A DNA stretch of 64,000 nucleotides from Arthrobacter sp. 35W (GCF_000482545.1 NZ_KI519455.1:434001-498000); one strand, 5' to 3'; positions 41,181-50,600 are shown, counted from the first letter of the stretch. The notes: generated from the letters alone by a model not told the origin. Numbers and translations: made by a program.

Positions 41181-43382
41181 ATGACTGCCACCGTTCCCAC
41201 TCCTCCCGCCGCCGCCAAGATCCCCACCCTGCGGACCCACCACGGCGACACCTTCACGGACAACTACGAATGGCTCCGCAACAAGGAGAGCCAAGAGGTG
41301 AAGGACCACCTCGAGGCGGAGCAGGCCTACACGGACGCCGTCACGGCGGACCAGGAGCAGCTGCGCACGGACATCTTCAACGAGATCAAGAACCGCACCC
41401 AGGAGACGGACCTCTCCGTGCCCAGCCGCAAGGACGGCTGGTGGTACTACTCGCGGATGGTTGAGGGGCAGGCCTACGCCATCCAATGCCGCGTCAAGGC
41501 CGACGGCGACGGGGCCGCCGTCGAGCATTGGACTCCCCCGGTGGTCGAGCCCGGCGTCGACGTCCCCGGGGAACAGATCATCCTGGACGGCAACGCCGAG
41601 GCCGAGGGCCAGCCGTTCTTCTCCATCGGCGGCGCCGCCGTGACCCGGGACGGCCATCTCTACGCCTACGCCGTGGACAACGCGGGAGATGAGCTGTTCA
41701 CCGTCCGCATCAAGGACCTGCGCACCGGCGAACTGCTGGCCGACGTCATCGAGAACGTGTTCTACGGCCTCACGTTCTCCCCCGACGGATCCACGCTGTA
41801 CTACATGCTGGCGGATGAGTCCTGGCGCCCGTACCAGGTCAAGACCCACGTGCTGGGCACCCCGGTGGAGTCGGACGAGGTGCTCTACCAGGAGGACGAC
41901 GTCGCCATGTGGACGGGCTTCGAGCTCTCCGCCGACCGCCGCCACCTGGTGGTTGGCATCGGCTGCTCCGAGTACTCCGAGACGCGTCTGCTGGACTTCG
42001 CCAACCCCGGCACCGGGCTGCGCACGGTGATCGACCGCAGCGAACACATCCTCTACGAGGCCGAGCCCTTCCTGCTGGATGGTGCCGAGCGGATCCTGCT
42101 CACGCACAACCTGGACGCCGTGAACTCCATGGTGTCGCTGCTGGACCCGGCGCTGCTGGTTCACGGGACGGCGAGCCGACCGGTGGCCGAGCAGGAATGG
42201 GCCACCATCATTGCCCACGACGACGGCGTCCGCATCAACGGCGCGACAGTCACGGCCACGCATCTGGTGGTCTCCCTGCGCGAGAACACCATCGAGCGCA
42301 TCCAGGTCCTCCCGCTGGCCGGTCTGGGCACGGCCAACCAGAGCGCCGCCGTCGAGCCCGCCTTCGACGAGGAGCTGTACACTGCCGGCATGGGCGGCAC
42401 CGACTACGCCTCCCCGGTGATCCGGCTCAGCTACACCTCCTTCCTCACCCCGCCGCGCGTCTACGACTACGTTCTGCCCACCGGTTCTGGCGCGGACGCC
42501 GGCACGCTGCTGCTGCGCAAGGAAACGCCCGTGCTGGGCGGCTATGCGCCGTCGGACTATGTGGCCGAGCGCGCCTGGGCCACCGCCCCCGATGGCGTGA
42601 AGGTGCCGCTGTCCGTGGTCCGCCGGGCGGATCTGCCGCACGACGGCGCCAACGCCGGGGTGGTCTACGGCTACGGCTCCTACGAGGTCAGCATGGATCC
42701 CGCCTTCAGCGTCGCGCGGCTGTCCCTGTTGGACCGCGGGATCGTGTTTGTCATTGCCCATGTGCGCGGCGGCGGCGAAATGGGCCGCAACTGGTACGAG
42801 CACGGCAAGAAGCTGGCCAAGAAAAACACTTTCACCGACTTCATTGCAGCAACCGACTGGCTGGCAGGCTCCGGCTGGGTGGACCCCGCCCGCATCGGCG
42901 CCAGCGGCGGCTCCGCCGGCGGGCTACTGATGGGTGCCGTGGCCAACCTGGCGCCGGAGAAGTACGCCGCCGTGCATGCCCAGGTGCCGTTCGTTGACGC
43001 CCTGACCACCATCCTCGACCCTGACCTGCCGCTCTCCGCACTGGAATGGGAGGAATGGGGCAACCCCATCGAGGACGCCGAGGTCTACCGGTATATGAAG
43101 GAGTACACGCCGTACGAAAACGTGCGCCCCGTGGCCTACCCCCGCATCGCCGCCGTCACCAGCTTCAACGACACCCGGGTGCTCTACGTGGAGCCCGCCA
43201 AATGGGTGCAGATGCTGCGCGAGCTCAGCACCGGCAGCGAGCCGATCGTGCTGAAGATCGAGATGGACGGCGGCCACGGCGGCGCCTCGGGACGGTACGA
43301 GGGCTGGAAGACCCGCGCCTGGGACTACGCCTTCCTGGCCCACTCGCTCGGAGCCACCACACCGATGGCCAAGCACAGCTAG
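41181..43382 (+). CDS. ptrB: Oligopeptidase B (S9 family serine peptidase)
   Basis: A 733-residue cytoplasmic peptidase that cuts short peptides, classically after basic residues. The N-terminal beta-propeller starts near residue 75, with LRTHHGDTFTDNYEWLRNK at the start typical of the family. The catalytic triad is visible: Ser578 in SGGSAGG, Asp664 in FNDTRVLYVEP and His699 in DGGHGG. Length is normal for oligopeptidase B (about 690-730). It stands alone 47 bases after the response regulator and is followed by a long hairpin. Confidence 0.92.
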   Translation: MTATVPTPPAAAKIPTLRTHHGDTFTDNYEWLRNKESQEVKDHLEAEQAYTDAVTADQEQLRTDIFNEIKNRTQETDLSVPSRKDGWWYYSRMVEGQAYAIQCRVKADGDGAAVEHWTPPVVEPGVDVPGEQIILDGNAEAEGQPFFSIGGAAVTRDGHLYAYAVDNAGDELFTVRIKDLRTGELLADVIENVFYGLTFSPDGSTLYYMLADESWRPYQVKTHVLGTPVESDEVLYQEDDVAMWTGFELSADRRHLVVGIGCSEYSETRLLDFANPGTGLRTVIDRSEHILYEAEPFLLDGAERILLTHNLDAVNSMVSLLDPALLVHGTASRPVAEQEWATIIAHDDGVRINGATVTATHLVVSLRENTIERIQVLPLAGLGTANQSAAVEPAFDEELYTAGMGGTDYASPVIRLSYTSFLTPPRVYDYVLPTGSGADAGTLLLRKETPVLGGYAPSDYVAERAWATAPDGVKVPLSVVRRADLPHDGANAGVVYGYGSYEVSMDPAFSVARLSLLDRGIVFVIAHVRGGGEMGRNWYEHGKKLAKKNTFTDFIAATDWLAGSGWVDPARIGASGGSAGGLLMGAVANLAPEKYAAVHAQVPFVDALTTILDPDLPLSALEWEEWGNPIEDAEVYRYMKEYTPYENVRPVAYPRIAAVTSFNDTRVLYVEPAKWVQMLRELSTGSEPIVLKIEMDGGHGGASGRYEGWKTRAWDYAFLAHSLGATTPMAKHS

Positions 43383-43416
43383 GAGTTCTTCCGGCTGCAC
43401 GTCGACGGCATCACGT

Positions 43417-43485
43417 GCCGTGCGGGGCGTATGGACAATTGCCGGGGGCTAAGGCCCCTGCAGATGTCCGTGCGCCCCGCACGGC
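43417..43485 (+). terminator. Long hairpin after oligopeptidase B
   Basis: Arms 43417-43437 and 43465-43485 (GCCGTGCGGGGCG...GGACA) pair over 21 bp with two mismatches that are wobble pairs on the plus strand. An inner GGGGC/GCCCC segment extends it. It begins 34 bases after the ptrB stop and ends before the paa operator, so it insulates paaI from upstream transcription. Confidence 0.65.
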
Positions 43486-43525
43486 GTTGGACGATGATTG
43501 ACACGGACCCCGCATTGGGTATTAC

Positions 43526-43547
43526 CTAATGAACATTCGGTCGGAAA
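43526..43547 (-). promoter_or_regulatory. PaaR-type operator of paaI-paaK-paaR
   Basis: Read on the minus strand, the core is CCGACCGAATGTTC within a 22-bp near-palindrome of the same layout as the sites at 37171, 49193 and 56646. It ends 15 bases before the paaI start, overlapping the leader. It would give autoregulation of paaR if the three genes are one transcript. Confidence 0.65.
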
Positions 43548-43562
43548 AGTGAGGAGCGCCAC

Positions 43563-44057
43563 ATGGCCTTGAGCGGCGCGGACACCAGCCACCCCCTGCT
43601 CGCGAACGACCGCGCCTCGGCCTGGCTGGGCATTTCAGTCCTCTCCCTCGGGGACGGCGCGGCCACCATCGCCATGACCCTCCGCCCCGAGATGACCAAC
43701 GGCTTCGGCATCGCCCACGGCGGCATGCTCTTCGCCTTTGCCGATTCCGCCTTCGCGCTTGCCTGCAACCCCGCCGGCGCGGATGCGGGCACCGTGACTG
43801 TGGCATCCGGCGTCGACGTCAATTTCCTGGCCCCCGTCCGGGCCGGCCAGCAGCTCACCGCCGTCGCCACCCGCCGCAGCCAAAACGGGCGCAGCGGACT
43901 CTACGACGTCCAGATCTTCGCCGACGACGGTCCCGCTCCTGAGGCCGGCCGGACGGTTGTCGCGGAATTCCGCGGACGGAGCCGCACCGTCCCCATGGCA
44001 ACCGCAGATTCCGCCTTGTCTTCCCAGTCCGTCCCGTCCACCCCGGCCGCCGGCTGA
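43563..44057 (+). CDS. paaI: Hydroxyphenylacetyl-CoA thioesterase PaaI
   Basis: A 164-residue hotdog-fold thioesterase that rescues CoA from dead-end intermediates of phenylacetate breakdown. The family motif GFGIAHGGMLFAFADSAFA (about residues 42-60) with the catalytic aspartate and VASGVDVNFLAPVRAGQ are present. GAGGAG lies nine bases upstream of the ATG. The last 25 residues are a variable tail. It is the first gene of paaI-paaK-paaR, 28 bases ahead of paaK. Confidence 0.92.
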   Translation: MALSGADTSHPLLANDRASAWLGISVLSLGDGAATIAMTLRPEMTNGFGIAHGGMLFAFADSAFALACNPAGADAGTVTVASGVDVNFLAPVRAGQQLTAVATRRSQNGRSGLYDVQIFADDGPAPEAGRTVVAEFRGRSRTVPMATADSALSSQSVPSTPAAG

Positions 44058-44085
44058 ACCCCACCACCAGAGAGGTCCGTCAACG

Positions 44086-45414
44086 ATGGCAGACACGGCA
44101 GCGCACGACCCCTCGCAGCTGGACCCCGCGGAAACGATGGGCCGGGACGAGCTGGAGGCCATTCAGCTCACTCGTCTGAAGCAGACGCTGGCCTATGCCT
44201 ACGAGCGGGTGCCGCTGTACCAGCGCAAGTTCGACGACGCCGGCGTCCACCCCACGGATCTGGTGGAACTGGATGATCTGGCGAAGTTTCCCTTCACCAC
44301 CAAGGAGGACCTCCGCCAGGAGTACCCCTTCGGCATGTTCGCCGTCCCGCAGAGCGAGGTGGTGCGCATCCACGCCAGCTCCGGCACCACCGGCCGGCCC
44401 ACGGTGGTCGGCTATACGCAGAACGACATCAACGTCTGGGCCGCCCTGGTGGCGCGCTGCATGCGGGCGTCCGGCATCCGTCCGGGCATGAAGGTCCACA
44501 ACGCCTACGGCTACGGCCTGTTCACCGGCGGGCTGGGCGCGCACTACGGCGCCGAGGCCCTGGGCACCACCGTCATCCCGATGTCGGGCGGCCAGACGGA
44601 GAAGCAGATCCAGCTGATCCAGGACTTCGAGCCCGATGCCATCATGTGCACCCCCACCTATCTGCTGACCATCATGGACGCGATGGAACACCGTGGCATC
44701 GATCCGCGCTCCACCTCGCTCAAGTTCGCCGTCTGCGGGGCCGAGCCCTGGACCGAGGAAATGCGCCACGAACTGGAGACCGGGCTGGATCTGCAGGCCT
44801 GCGACATCTATGGACTGTCCGAGGTCATGGGACCCGGCGTCGCGGGTGAATCCGTGGAGACGAAGGACGGCAACCACATCTGGGAGGACCACTTCCGCCC
44901 GGAGATCATCGATCCCTTCAACCCCGCCGCCGGGCCGGATTCCGTGCTGGCGGACGGAACGCCAGGCGAGCTCGTGTTCACGTCCTTGACCAAGGAAGCG
45001 CTGCCCATCATCCGGTACCGCACCAAGGACCTGACCACCCTGCTGCCCGGCACCGCCCGCCCCGGCATGCGCCGGATGGCCCGCATCACTGGCCGCAGCG
45101 ATGACATGATCATCCTCCGCGGCGTCAACCTCTTCCCCTCGCAGGTCGAAGAGATCGCCTTGCGCATCCCCGCGCTCAGCCCGCACTTCCAGCTGGAGCT
45201 CACCCGCACCGGCCGCCTGGACGCCATGACCATCCGCATCGAACCCCGTGAAAATACGACGCCGGCCGACCGCACCGCCGCCGCGGCGGAACTGAAATCC
45301 CAGATCAAGATCCACATCGGTTCCTCCTGCGCCGTGGACGTGGTGGAACCGGGGTCCCTGGAGCGCTCCAATGGCAAGCTCCGCCGCATCTACGACCTCC
45401 GGCCCAAGCCATGA
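44086..45414 (+). CDS. paaK: Phenylacetate-CoA ligase PaaK
   Basis: A 442-residue AMP-forming ligase that activates phenylacetate with CoA, the first step of the pathway. The nucleotide motif HASSGTTGRPTVVG is at about residues 95-108, GLSEVMGPGVAGES near 245, and the C-terminal domain has GRSDDMIILRGVNLFPSQVE. The ATG at 44086 has GAGAGG upstream; the reading frame is open earlier but overlaps paaI. Length is typical of the family. Confidence 0.95.
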   Translation: MADTAAHDPSQLDPAETMGRDELEAIQLTRLKQTLAYAYERVPLYQRKFDDAGVHPTDLVELDDLAKFPFTTKEDLRQEYPFGMFAVPQSEVVRIHASSGTTGRPTVVGYTQNDINVWAALVARCMRASGIRPGMKVHNAYGYGLFTGGLGAHYGAEALGTTVIPMSGGQTEKQIQLIQDFEPDAIMCTPTYLLTIMDAMEHRGIDPRSTSLKFAVCGAEPWTEEMRHELETGLDLQACDIYGLSEVMGPGVAGESVETKDGNHIWEDHFRPEIIDPFNPAAGPDSVLADGTPGELVFTSLTKEALPIIRYRTKDLTTLLPGTARPGMRRMARITGRSDDMIILRGVNLFPSQVEEIALRIPALSPHFQLELTRTGRLDAMTIRIEPRENTTPADRTAAAAELKSQIKIHIGSSCAVDVVEPGSLERSNGKLRRIYDLRPKP

Positions 45415-45488
45415 ATCCGCGCGGAATGTTACCCCCCGCCACGGACCCGACGGTGGATGTAGGACCACCGCGTGGAAGACTAGTCACC

Positions 45489-46097
45489 ATGTCCACCACC
45501 ACCGAATCCAAGCCCACCACCAAACGCGGCCGCCCCGGCTACGACCAGCAGTCGGTGCTCCTTGTGGCGGTGGACGTCTTCAACAGGCACGGCTACGAAG
45601 CCACCTCGATGGGCATCCTGGCGGAGAACCTGGGCATCTCCAAGTCGGCGATCTACCACCACGTCCCGTCCAAGGAGGATCTGCTCCGGCTGGCGTTGGA
45701 AGAGGCGCTCGGATCACTGGAAAACGTGCTCCTGCGCCCGGGCGCCACCTCCGGCGCCCCGGATGCGCGGCTCGAGTTTGTCCTGCGCGGCACCATCGCC
45801 GTGCTGGCCGACAAGCTGCCCTTTGTCACCTTGCTGCTGCGCCTTCGCGGCAACACGGACATGGAACGCGAGGCGCTGGCCCGGCGCCGCGATTTCGACA
45901 GCACCATTGCGGAGCTCGTGGCCGCCGCCCAGCAGGACGGCTCGCTGCGCACCGACATCGCCCCGAAGACCATCACGCGGCTGCTGTTCGGCACCATCAA
46001 CTCGATTGTGGAGTGGTACAAACCCGGCGGACCCATCACCGCCGGCCGACTGGCCGACGATGTCATCGCCATGTCCTTCCAGGGCCTTCACAAATAG
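45489..46097 (+). CDS. paaR: TetR-family regulator, probable PaaR
   Basis: A 202-residue TetR regulator. The helix-turn-helix covers about residues 26-58 (FNRHGYEATSMGILAENLGI, then SKSAIYHHVPSKEDLL), and a helical ligand domain follows. It is 74 bases downstream of paaK in the same direction, and the 22-bp palindrome shared by four paa promoters is of TetR type, so PaaR acting on phenylacetyl-CoA is the natural reading, as in Corynebacterium. The gene ends in a 14-bp tandem duplication that includes the stop codon. Confidence 0.85.
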   Translation: MSTTTESKPTTKRGRPGYDQQSVLLVAVDVFNRHGYEATSMGILAENLGISKSAIYHHVPSKEDLLRLALEEALGSLENVLLRPGATSGAPDARLEFVLRGTIAVLADKLPFVTLLLRLRGNTDMEREALARRRDFDSTIAELVAAAQQDGSLRTDIAPKTITRLLFGTINSIVEWYKPGGPITAGRLADDVIAMSFQGLHK

Positions 46098-46110
46098 GCC
46101 TTCACAAATA
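46083..46110 (+). repeat. 14-bp tandem duplication at the paaR stop
   Basis: GGCCTTCACAAATA occurs twice head to tail (46083-46096 and 46097-46110). The first copy encodes the last residues of PaaR and the first bases of its TAG; the second is untranslated. It looks like a recent slippage duplication without effect on the protein. Confidence 0.8.
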
Positions 46111-46187
46111 GGCTGTTAGTCCGCCCGCCGATAGGATCGGTTCGGCCGTCCCGGAAGGGGCCGGCGCAACCGAAAATTGGGGGAACA

Positions 46188-46886
46188 ATGGACGAAATGT
46201 GGGTGCCGGTCAAGGGCAATCCCCAAGCACCGCAGCGACGGAAACGGCGCATTCCCGTGGCCGTGCGAATGCTTGCCGGAGGCCTTGTCGCCGCAGGCGC
46301 GTGGTGGGGCACCAATGCCCTGTTTCATGCGAACGACCACCGGAACGGGTCCTCCGCACAGGTGGCCGCACCGTTCGATCCCGCCGTCGAGCCCTTCGCT
46401 TCGCAGAATCCCGACTTCACCATCAAATTTCCGACAGCTGTGACCACGACATCTGGAGCGGATTTGCCGGAGGTCGACGACGCTGAAGTCATGGTCTTCG
46501 AATCCGGAAGTGTAAAAGCCGGTTACATGGTGACGACTTATCCCCTCTATTGCTCCTCGACAGCCCCGGACATCGACAACTGGCTGATGAGCAGTGCCGA
46601 TGATCTGGTGGCCGCGTCGCACGTTGTCGGCACATCCACTTCCACCATGACGGAACGGGCCTGGGTGTCCATTGGCGGCCAGCGCGGCCTCCAGACGGCG
46701 TACATTGTTGCCGGGAAGGGCTTTGAGTTCCGCGTCGATGTCGCGTTCGTCTTTGCCGGGCCCCACTCCTACACCATCAGGGCCGTGAATGCACCAGCGG
46801 GCAGCTGGGACCCTTTCCTGGGTTCATTCAAATCAACAGCGGAGCCGGTGGAACTGCCGCCCTGCGAGTCCCCCACCAACGCCTAG
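46188..46886 (+). CDS. Membrane-anchored protein of unknown function
   Basis: A 232-residue protein with a short basic cytoplasmic head (QRRKRRIP), one membrane segment (about residues 28-46, LAGGLVAAGAWWGTNALF) and an extracytoplasmic domain rich in strands. Two cysteines (in YPLYCSSTA and PPCESP) may form a disulfide. GGGGGA lies before the ATG. GC content is lower than that of neighbouring genes, and the function is not related to the flanking paaR and paaZ by anything visible. No family was recognised. Confidence 0.72.
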   Translation: MDEMWVPVKGNPQAPQRRKRRIPVAVRMLAGGLVAAGAWWGTNALFHANDHRNGSSAQVAAPFDPAVEPFASQNPDFTIKFPTAVTTTSGADLPEVDDAEVMVFESGSVKAGYMVTTYPLYCSSTAPDIDNWLMSSADDLVAASHVVGTSTSTMTERAWVSIGGQRGLQTAYIVAGKGFEFRVDVAFVFAGPHSYTIRAVNAPAGSWDPFLGSFKSTAEPVELPPCESPTNA

Positions 46887-46979
46887 GTCCACGGCCGGCC
46901 CCCGCCCCGGGATTCATCGCCCGGCCCGAGGCCACAGCACTTCCCGGCACCGCCGTCGTCCGTTCTTCGAGGGCCCTGC

Positions 46980-49127
46980 CTACGACGAGTAGGTGGTGTT
47001 CTCCTTTTCCACCAAGGTCAGCACATCGTAGGTGGCCACGACCTCGCCGTCATGGTTGTGGATCACCGCGTCCCAGCACACCTCGCCGTATTCATCGGTG
47101 GTGCGCGGGGTAATCTTCTTGGCCGTCAGCGTGACCCGGATGGAATCCCCCGCCGCCACAGGGGTGATGAACCGCAGGTTCTCCAACCCGTAGTTCGCCA
47201 GCACCGGTCCCGGCGCCGGCTCCACGAACAGCCCCGCAGCCCAGGACACCAGCAGGTAGCCGTGCGCCACAATGCCGGGGAAGAACGGGTTCCGCTCCGC
47301 CGCTGCCTCATTGGTGTGGGCGTAGAACGTGTCCCCCGTGCTGTTGGCAAAGGCGGTGATGTCCGCCAGCGCGACCTGCCGCAGCCCCGAGGCAAACCCA
47401 TCGCCAATCGCCAGCTCGGCCAGGGACTTGCGGAAGGGATGGACGACGCCGGCCATCCCGCCAAACTCCGGATCCCCCGCCAGCCGCTGGTCCGCGCCGG
47501 AGTGCCACACCCCCGTCACCGCCGTGAGCATGTTGGGCGATCCCTGCACCGCTGTGCGCTGCATGTGGTGGAACACCGAGCGGATGCCGCCCAGCTCCTC
47601 GCCGCCGCCGGCCCGTCCTGGCCCGCCGTGGACCAGATGAGGCACCGGAGAGCCGTGTCCCGTGGAACTGCGGGCATCCTCGCGGTTGAGGACCAGCACG
47701 CGGCCGTGGTGGGCCGCGATGCCCGTGACCAGCTGGCGGGCAATCTCCGGGTCATTCGTGCACACCGAAGCCACCAGAGATCCGGCCCCCAGCGCGGCCA
47801 GCCTGACCGCCTCGCTGACATCGCCGTCGTGCGTCTCGTAGCCGATCACGCTGGACACCGGGCCAAACGCCTCCAAGGAGTGGACCTCCGCCGCCTGTGC
47901 ATCCGCCCAGTCCAGCAGCACCGGCGCCATGAAGGCGCCCTCGGCAGCCTGGCCCACCGAACCGTCCGCCCGGGTGACCCGCGGCGCATCGAGCGATCCA
48001 AAGACCAGCTCCCCACCGGCGTCGAGCATGCTCTGCACCGCGGCGCGGACATCCGCCAACTGCTCCAACGACGCCAGCGCACCCATGGTCACGCCCTCGG
48101 CGCGGGGATCCCCCAGCACTACCCGCTCGTCGATCCGGGCGCCAATGGCGTCAATGACAGCCCGGCGCAGCTCATTCGGGACGATCGTGCGGCGGATGGA
48201 GGTGCACTTCTGGCCAGCCTTGACCGTCATCTCGGTGACGACGGACTTGATGAACGCATCAAATTCCGGCGTCCCGGGGACGGCGTCCGGGCCCAGGATC
48301 GCCGCATTCAGCGAGTCCGTCTCGGAGCTGAACCGCACACCACCCGTGGCGACGTTCGGGTGCTTCTTGAGCTTGTTCGCCGTTGCCGCCGAGCCGGTGA
48401 AGGAAACCATGTCGCGGTAGTCCAGCTCGTCCAGCAGCGTGCGGGCCGGGCCGGAAACCAATTGCAGGGAACCCGTGGGCAGGATGTTGGATTCGACGAT
48501 CTCCTTCACCATCGCCGCCGCCAGATACCCGCTCGGCGTGGCCGGCTTGACGATGGTGGGCACCCCCGCGATGAACGCCGGCGCCAGCTTTTCCAGCATG
48601 CCCCAGATGGGGAAGTTGAACGCATTGATCTGCACGGCCACGCCGGGAATCCGCGTGTAGATATGCCGGCCGAGGAAGGAGCCGTCCTTGGACAGCACCT
48701 CCGGAGCACCATCCACCACCACATTCGAATTGGGCAGTTCCCGGCGCCCCTTGGAACTGAAGGTGAAGAGCACCCCGATGCCGCCGTCGATGTCCACCAT
48801 GGAATCGATCCGCGTGGCACCCGTCCGGGCGGACAAATCGTAGAGCTCCTGCCGGCGGCCGTTGAGGTACTGCGCCAGCTCCTTGAGCTTCAGGGCGCGC
48901 TCGTGGAGCGTCAGCCGCCCCAGCTCGCGCTGGCCCACCGTCCGCGCATAGTCAACGGCAATGGCCAGATCGAGCCCCGAGGTGCTGACCGTGGCGAGCA
49001 CCTCACCCGTGCTCGCATCGCGCACCGGAACGCCGTCGTCGGCGGACTCCGGAGTCCACCAGGAATCCTGGATGAAACTCGGCACCGTTTCCACATCGGC
49101 CTCAATTTTTGGAGCAGTCGACGTCAT
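46980..49127 (-). CDS. paaZ: Bifunctional ring-opening oxepin-CoA hydrolase/aldehyde dehydrogenase PaaZ
   Basis: A 715-residue fusion. The N-terminal aldehyde dehydrogenase domain has the general-base glutamate in RFSSETDS (E269) and the nucleophile in GQKCTS (C308). The C-terminal MaoC-like hydratase domain has GDTFYAHTNEA and NPFFPGIVAHGY, which carry the catalytic Asp/His pair. It opens the oxepin ring of the epoxide isomer and oxidises the resulting aldehyde. It is transcribed alone leftward; a PaaR-type operator lies 65 bases upstream and is shared with the divergent thioesterase gene. Confidence 0.95.
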   Translation of the reverse strand: MTSTAPKIEADVETVPSFIQDSWWTPESADDGVPVRDASTGEVLATVSTSGLDLAIAVDYARTVGQRELGRLTLHERALKLKELAQYLNGRRQELYDLSARTGATRIDSMVDIDGGIGVLFTFSSKGRRELPNSNVVVDGAPEVLSKDGSFLGRHIYTRIPGVAVQINAFNFPIWGMLEKLAPAFIAGVPTIVKPATPSGYLAAAMVKEIVESNILPTGSLQLVSGPARTLLDELDYRDMVSFTGSAATANKLKKHPNVATGGVRFSSETDSLNAAILGPDAVPGTPEFDAFIKSVVTEMTVKAGQKCTSIRRTIVPNELRRAVIDAIGARIDERVVLGDPRAEGVTMGALASLEQLADVRAAVQSMLDAGGELVFGSLDAPRVTRADGSVGQAAEGAFMAPVLLDWADAQAAEVHSLEAFGPVSSVIGYETHDGDVSEAVRLAALGAGSLVASVCTNDPEIARQLVTGIAAHHGRVLVLNREDARSSTGHGSPVPHLVHGGPGRAGGGEELGGIRSVFHHMQRTAVQGSPNMLTAVTGVWHSGADQRLAGDPEFGGMAGVVHPFRKSLAELAIGDGFASGLRQVALADITAFANSTGDTFYAHTNEAAAERNPFFPGIVAHGYLLVSWAAGLFVEPAPGPVLANYGLENLRFITPVAAGDSIRVTLTAKKITPRTTDEYGEVCWDAVIHNHDGEVVATYDVLTLVEKENTTYSS

Positions 49128-49192
49128 TGTCGGTTCATCCTTTCAGCCACACAGTACTCCCCGCCCATCAGGGCGGAGCGGACCCGCTCGAT

Positions 49193-49214
49193 ATACTGAC
49201 CGTGCGTTCAGTAA
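49193..49214 (-). promoter_or_regulatory. PaaR-type operator between paaZ and the hotdog thioesterase
   Basis: The most symmetrical of the four sites: TACTGACCG, two bases, CGTTCAGTA, giving TACTGA(A/C)CG-NN-CG(G/T)TCAGTA when both strands are read. It is 66 bases upstream of paaZ and 130 bases upstream of the divergent thioesterase, so it could control both. Confidence 0.75.
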
Positions 49215-49343
49215 TATGACCAGAGTACAGTACCTTCCACGCCAACACAGTGGGATTTTCCACCCACACCAACCCGCCAGTGCGCCACCCTTATTCAACC
49301 CCTATTGACCTTACTTGACCCATACTTGACACCGGAGGAACCC

Positions 49344-49805
49344 TTGAGCGACCACCTGCACCAGCCATGGAAGATTGTCCTCGGCGAATTGGACATCAAG
49401 ATGGGTGTGCACATCGTTGAAGAGTCCGCCGAACGAGTCGTGGCCACCATGCCTGTGGAGGGGAACCGCCAATCCTTCGGCCTGCTGCACGGCGGCGCAT
49501 CACTGGCCGTGGGCGAGGCCGTGGGTTCCTGGGCCGCCGTCATCCACGCCAGCACCATGGGAAAAACCGCCGTTGGCGTCGACGTCTCGGCCACGCACCA
49601 CAAATCCGCCCGCGCCGGGCTCATCACCATCACCGCCACCGCCATACAGCTGGGCCGAACCATGGCCTCGCACGAAGTCCTACTGACCAATGACGCCGGC
49701 GAACGGGTGTGCACCATGCGCATCACCAACCTGATTCTGGACAAGCCCAACCCCAAGGCCCACCTCGCCCCCGTGGTTGATCCCGTCGAAGCCCTCGATG
49801 ATTGA
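49344..49805 (+). CDS. Hotdog-fold thioesterase (PaaI/YdiI-like, possible MenI)
   Basis: A 153-residue hotdog thioesterase. The FGLLHGGASLAVGEAVGS motif closely resembles the YdiI/MenI catalytic helix with its glutamate, and later ATHHKSARAG and LITNLIL-like strands also fit. The TTG at 49344 was chosen because GGAGGA lies five bases upstream; an ATG or other start further up lacks such a site. Position beside paaZ with a shared operator suggests phenylacetate metabolism, while the sequence is closer to 1,4-dihydroxy-2-naphthoyl-CoA thioesterase (MenI), a step otherwise missing from the menaquinone set here. Confidence 0.83.
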   Translation: MSDHLHQPWKIVLGELDIKMGVHIVEESAERVVATMPVEGNRQSFGLLHGGASLAVGEAVGSWAAVIHASTMGKTAVGVDVSATHHKSARAGLITITATAIQLGRTMASHEVLLTNDAGERVCTMRITNLILDKPNPKAHLAPVVDPVEALDD

Positions 49806-49820
49806 GCGGCCTCCGTCCGC

Positions 49821-50600
49821 CTACGGCGCCATCCCGACAGCCGGAGACCCCGCCGCGAGTCGTTCCCTCAACCGGGCCAACTCGAGGGGAGTCACCCCAT
49901 TCGCCGCCAGGAACTCTTCCACGTCCAAGCCATCGGCGAATCGCCCAAGTGCCTCCAGCCGGCTCTCCAGCGCCGGCGCCAGCTCGGATTCCTCTAAATA
50001 GCGCTCATGCGGGTGTTTCACCGGGCTGATCAAATGCCAGTCATTGATGCCTCGGGCCGACAGTTCATAGTGCCGGGCGATCTGCTCGTCGTCCGCCCCA
50101 GCAAGGCGCAGCAGCATCGTCGCGATCAGCCCCGTCCTGTCGCGACCGGCGGAGCAGTGGATGACCACCCTGCCCTCGGCTGCCGCCAGTTGCTTGAAAA
50201 CACCCGCCACCAGATCCGGGAAGATCCGGACATTGTCGGCGTAGGAGCGCGGGTGGTTGAGGTACGGTTTGCAGATCTCTTTGAAGTCCGCATTCTCCGG
50301 ATCCTCGGTGGGGCAGTGCACGACGGCGAAACGGGCCATGGTTTCCGGCGCCACCTCCGGATCCGTGGGCCGGCGGACCCGCTCGCCCTCGTTGCGGAGG
50401 TCGATCACGGTCCGGACACCGTCGTCGTACGCCCGTTGCCAGCCCTTTTCGGTCAGCCACTCGCTGCGGCCCATCCGGTAGATGTCGCCCAGCAGCAATC
50501 GGGCGTTGACGGCACCCTCCCACTCCGGCTCGGCCCCGAGGACCGGGGCGGCCAGCTGGTTGACGCCCCGACCCACGAGCGGGTCCGTGAACTGGTTCAT
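49821..50600 (-). CDS. Tyrosine-protein phosphatase (PTP3/dual-specificity type)
   Basis: A 259-residue phosphatase of the bacterial Y_phosphatase3 family. The P-loop HCSAGRDRTG has the catalytic cysteine at 149 and the arginine at 155; VIDLRNEGE near residue 65 holds the general region for phosphate binding. The ATG at 50600 overlaps the stop of the upstream acetyltransferase gene (ATGA). Possible substrates are phosphotyrosine proteins or phosphoinositides. Confidence 0.86.
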   Translation of the reverse strand: MNQFTDPLVGRGVNQLAAPVLGAEPEWEGAVNARLLLGDIYRMGRSEWLTEKGWQRAYDDGVRTVIDLRNEGERVRRPTDPEVAPETMARFAVVHCPTEDPENADFKEICKPYLNHPRSYADNVRIFPDLVAGVFKQLAAAEGRVVIHCSAGRDRTGLIATMLLRLAGADDEQIARHYELSARGINDWHLISPVKHPHERYLEESELAPALESRLEALGRFADGLDVEEFLAANGVTPLELARLRERLAAGSPAVGMAP

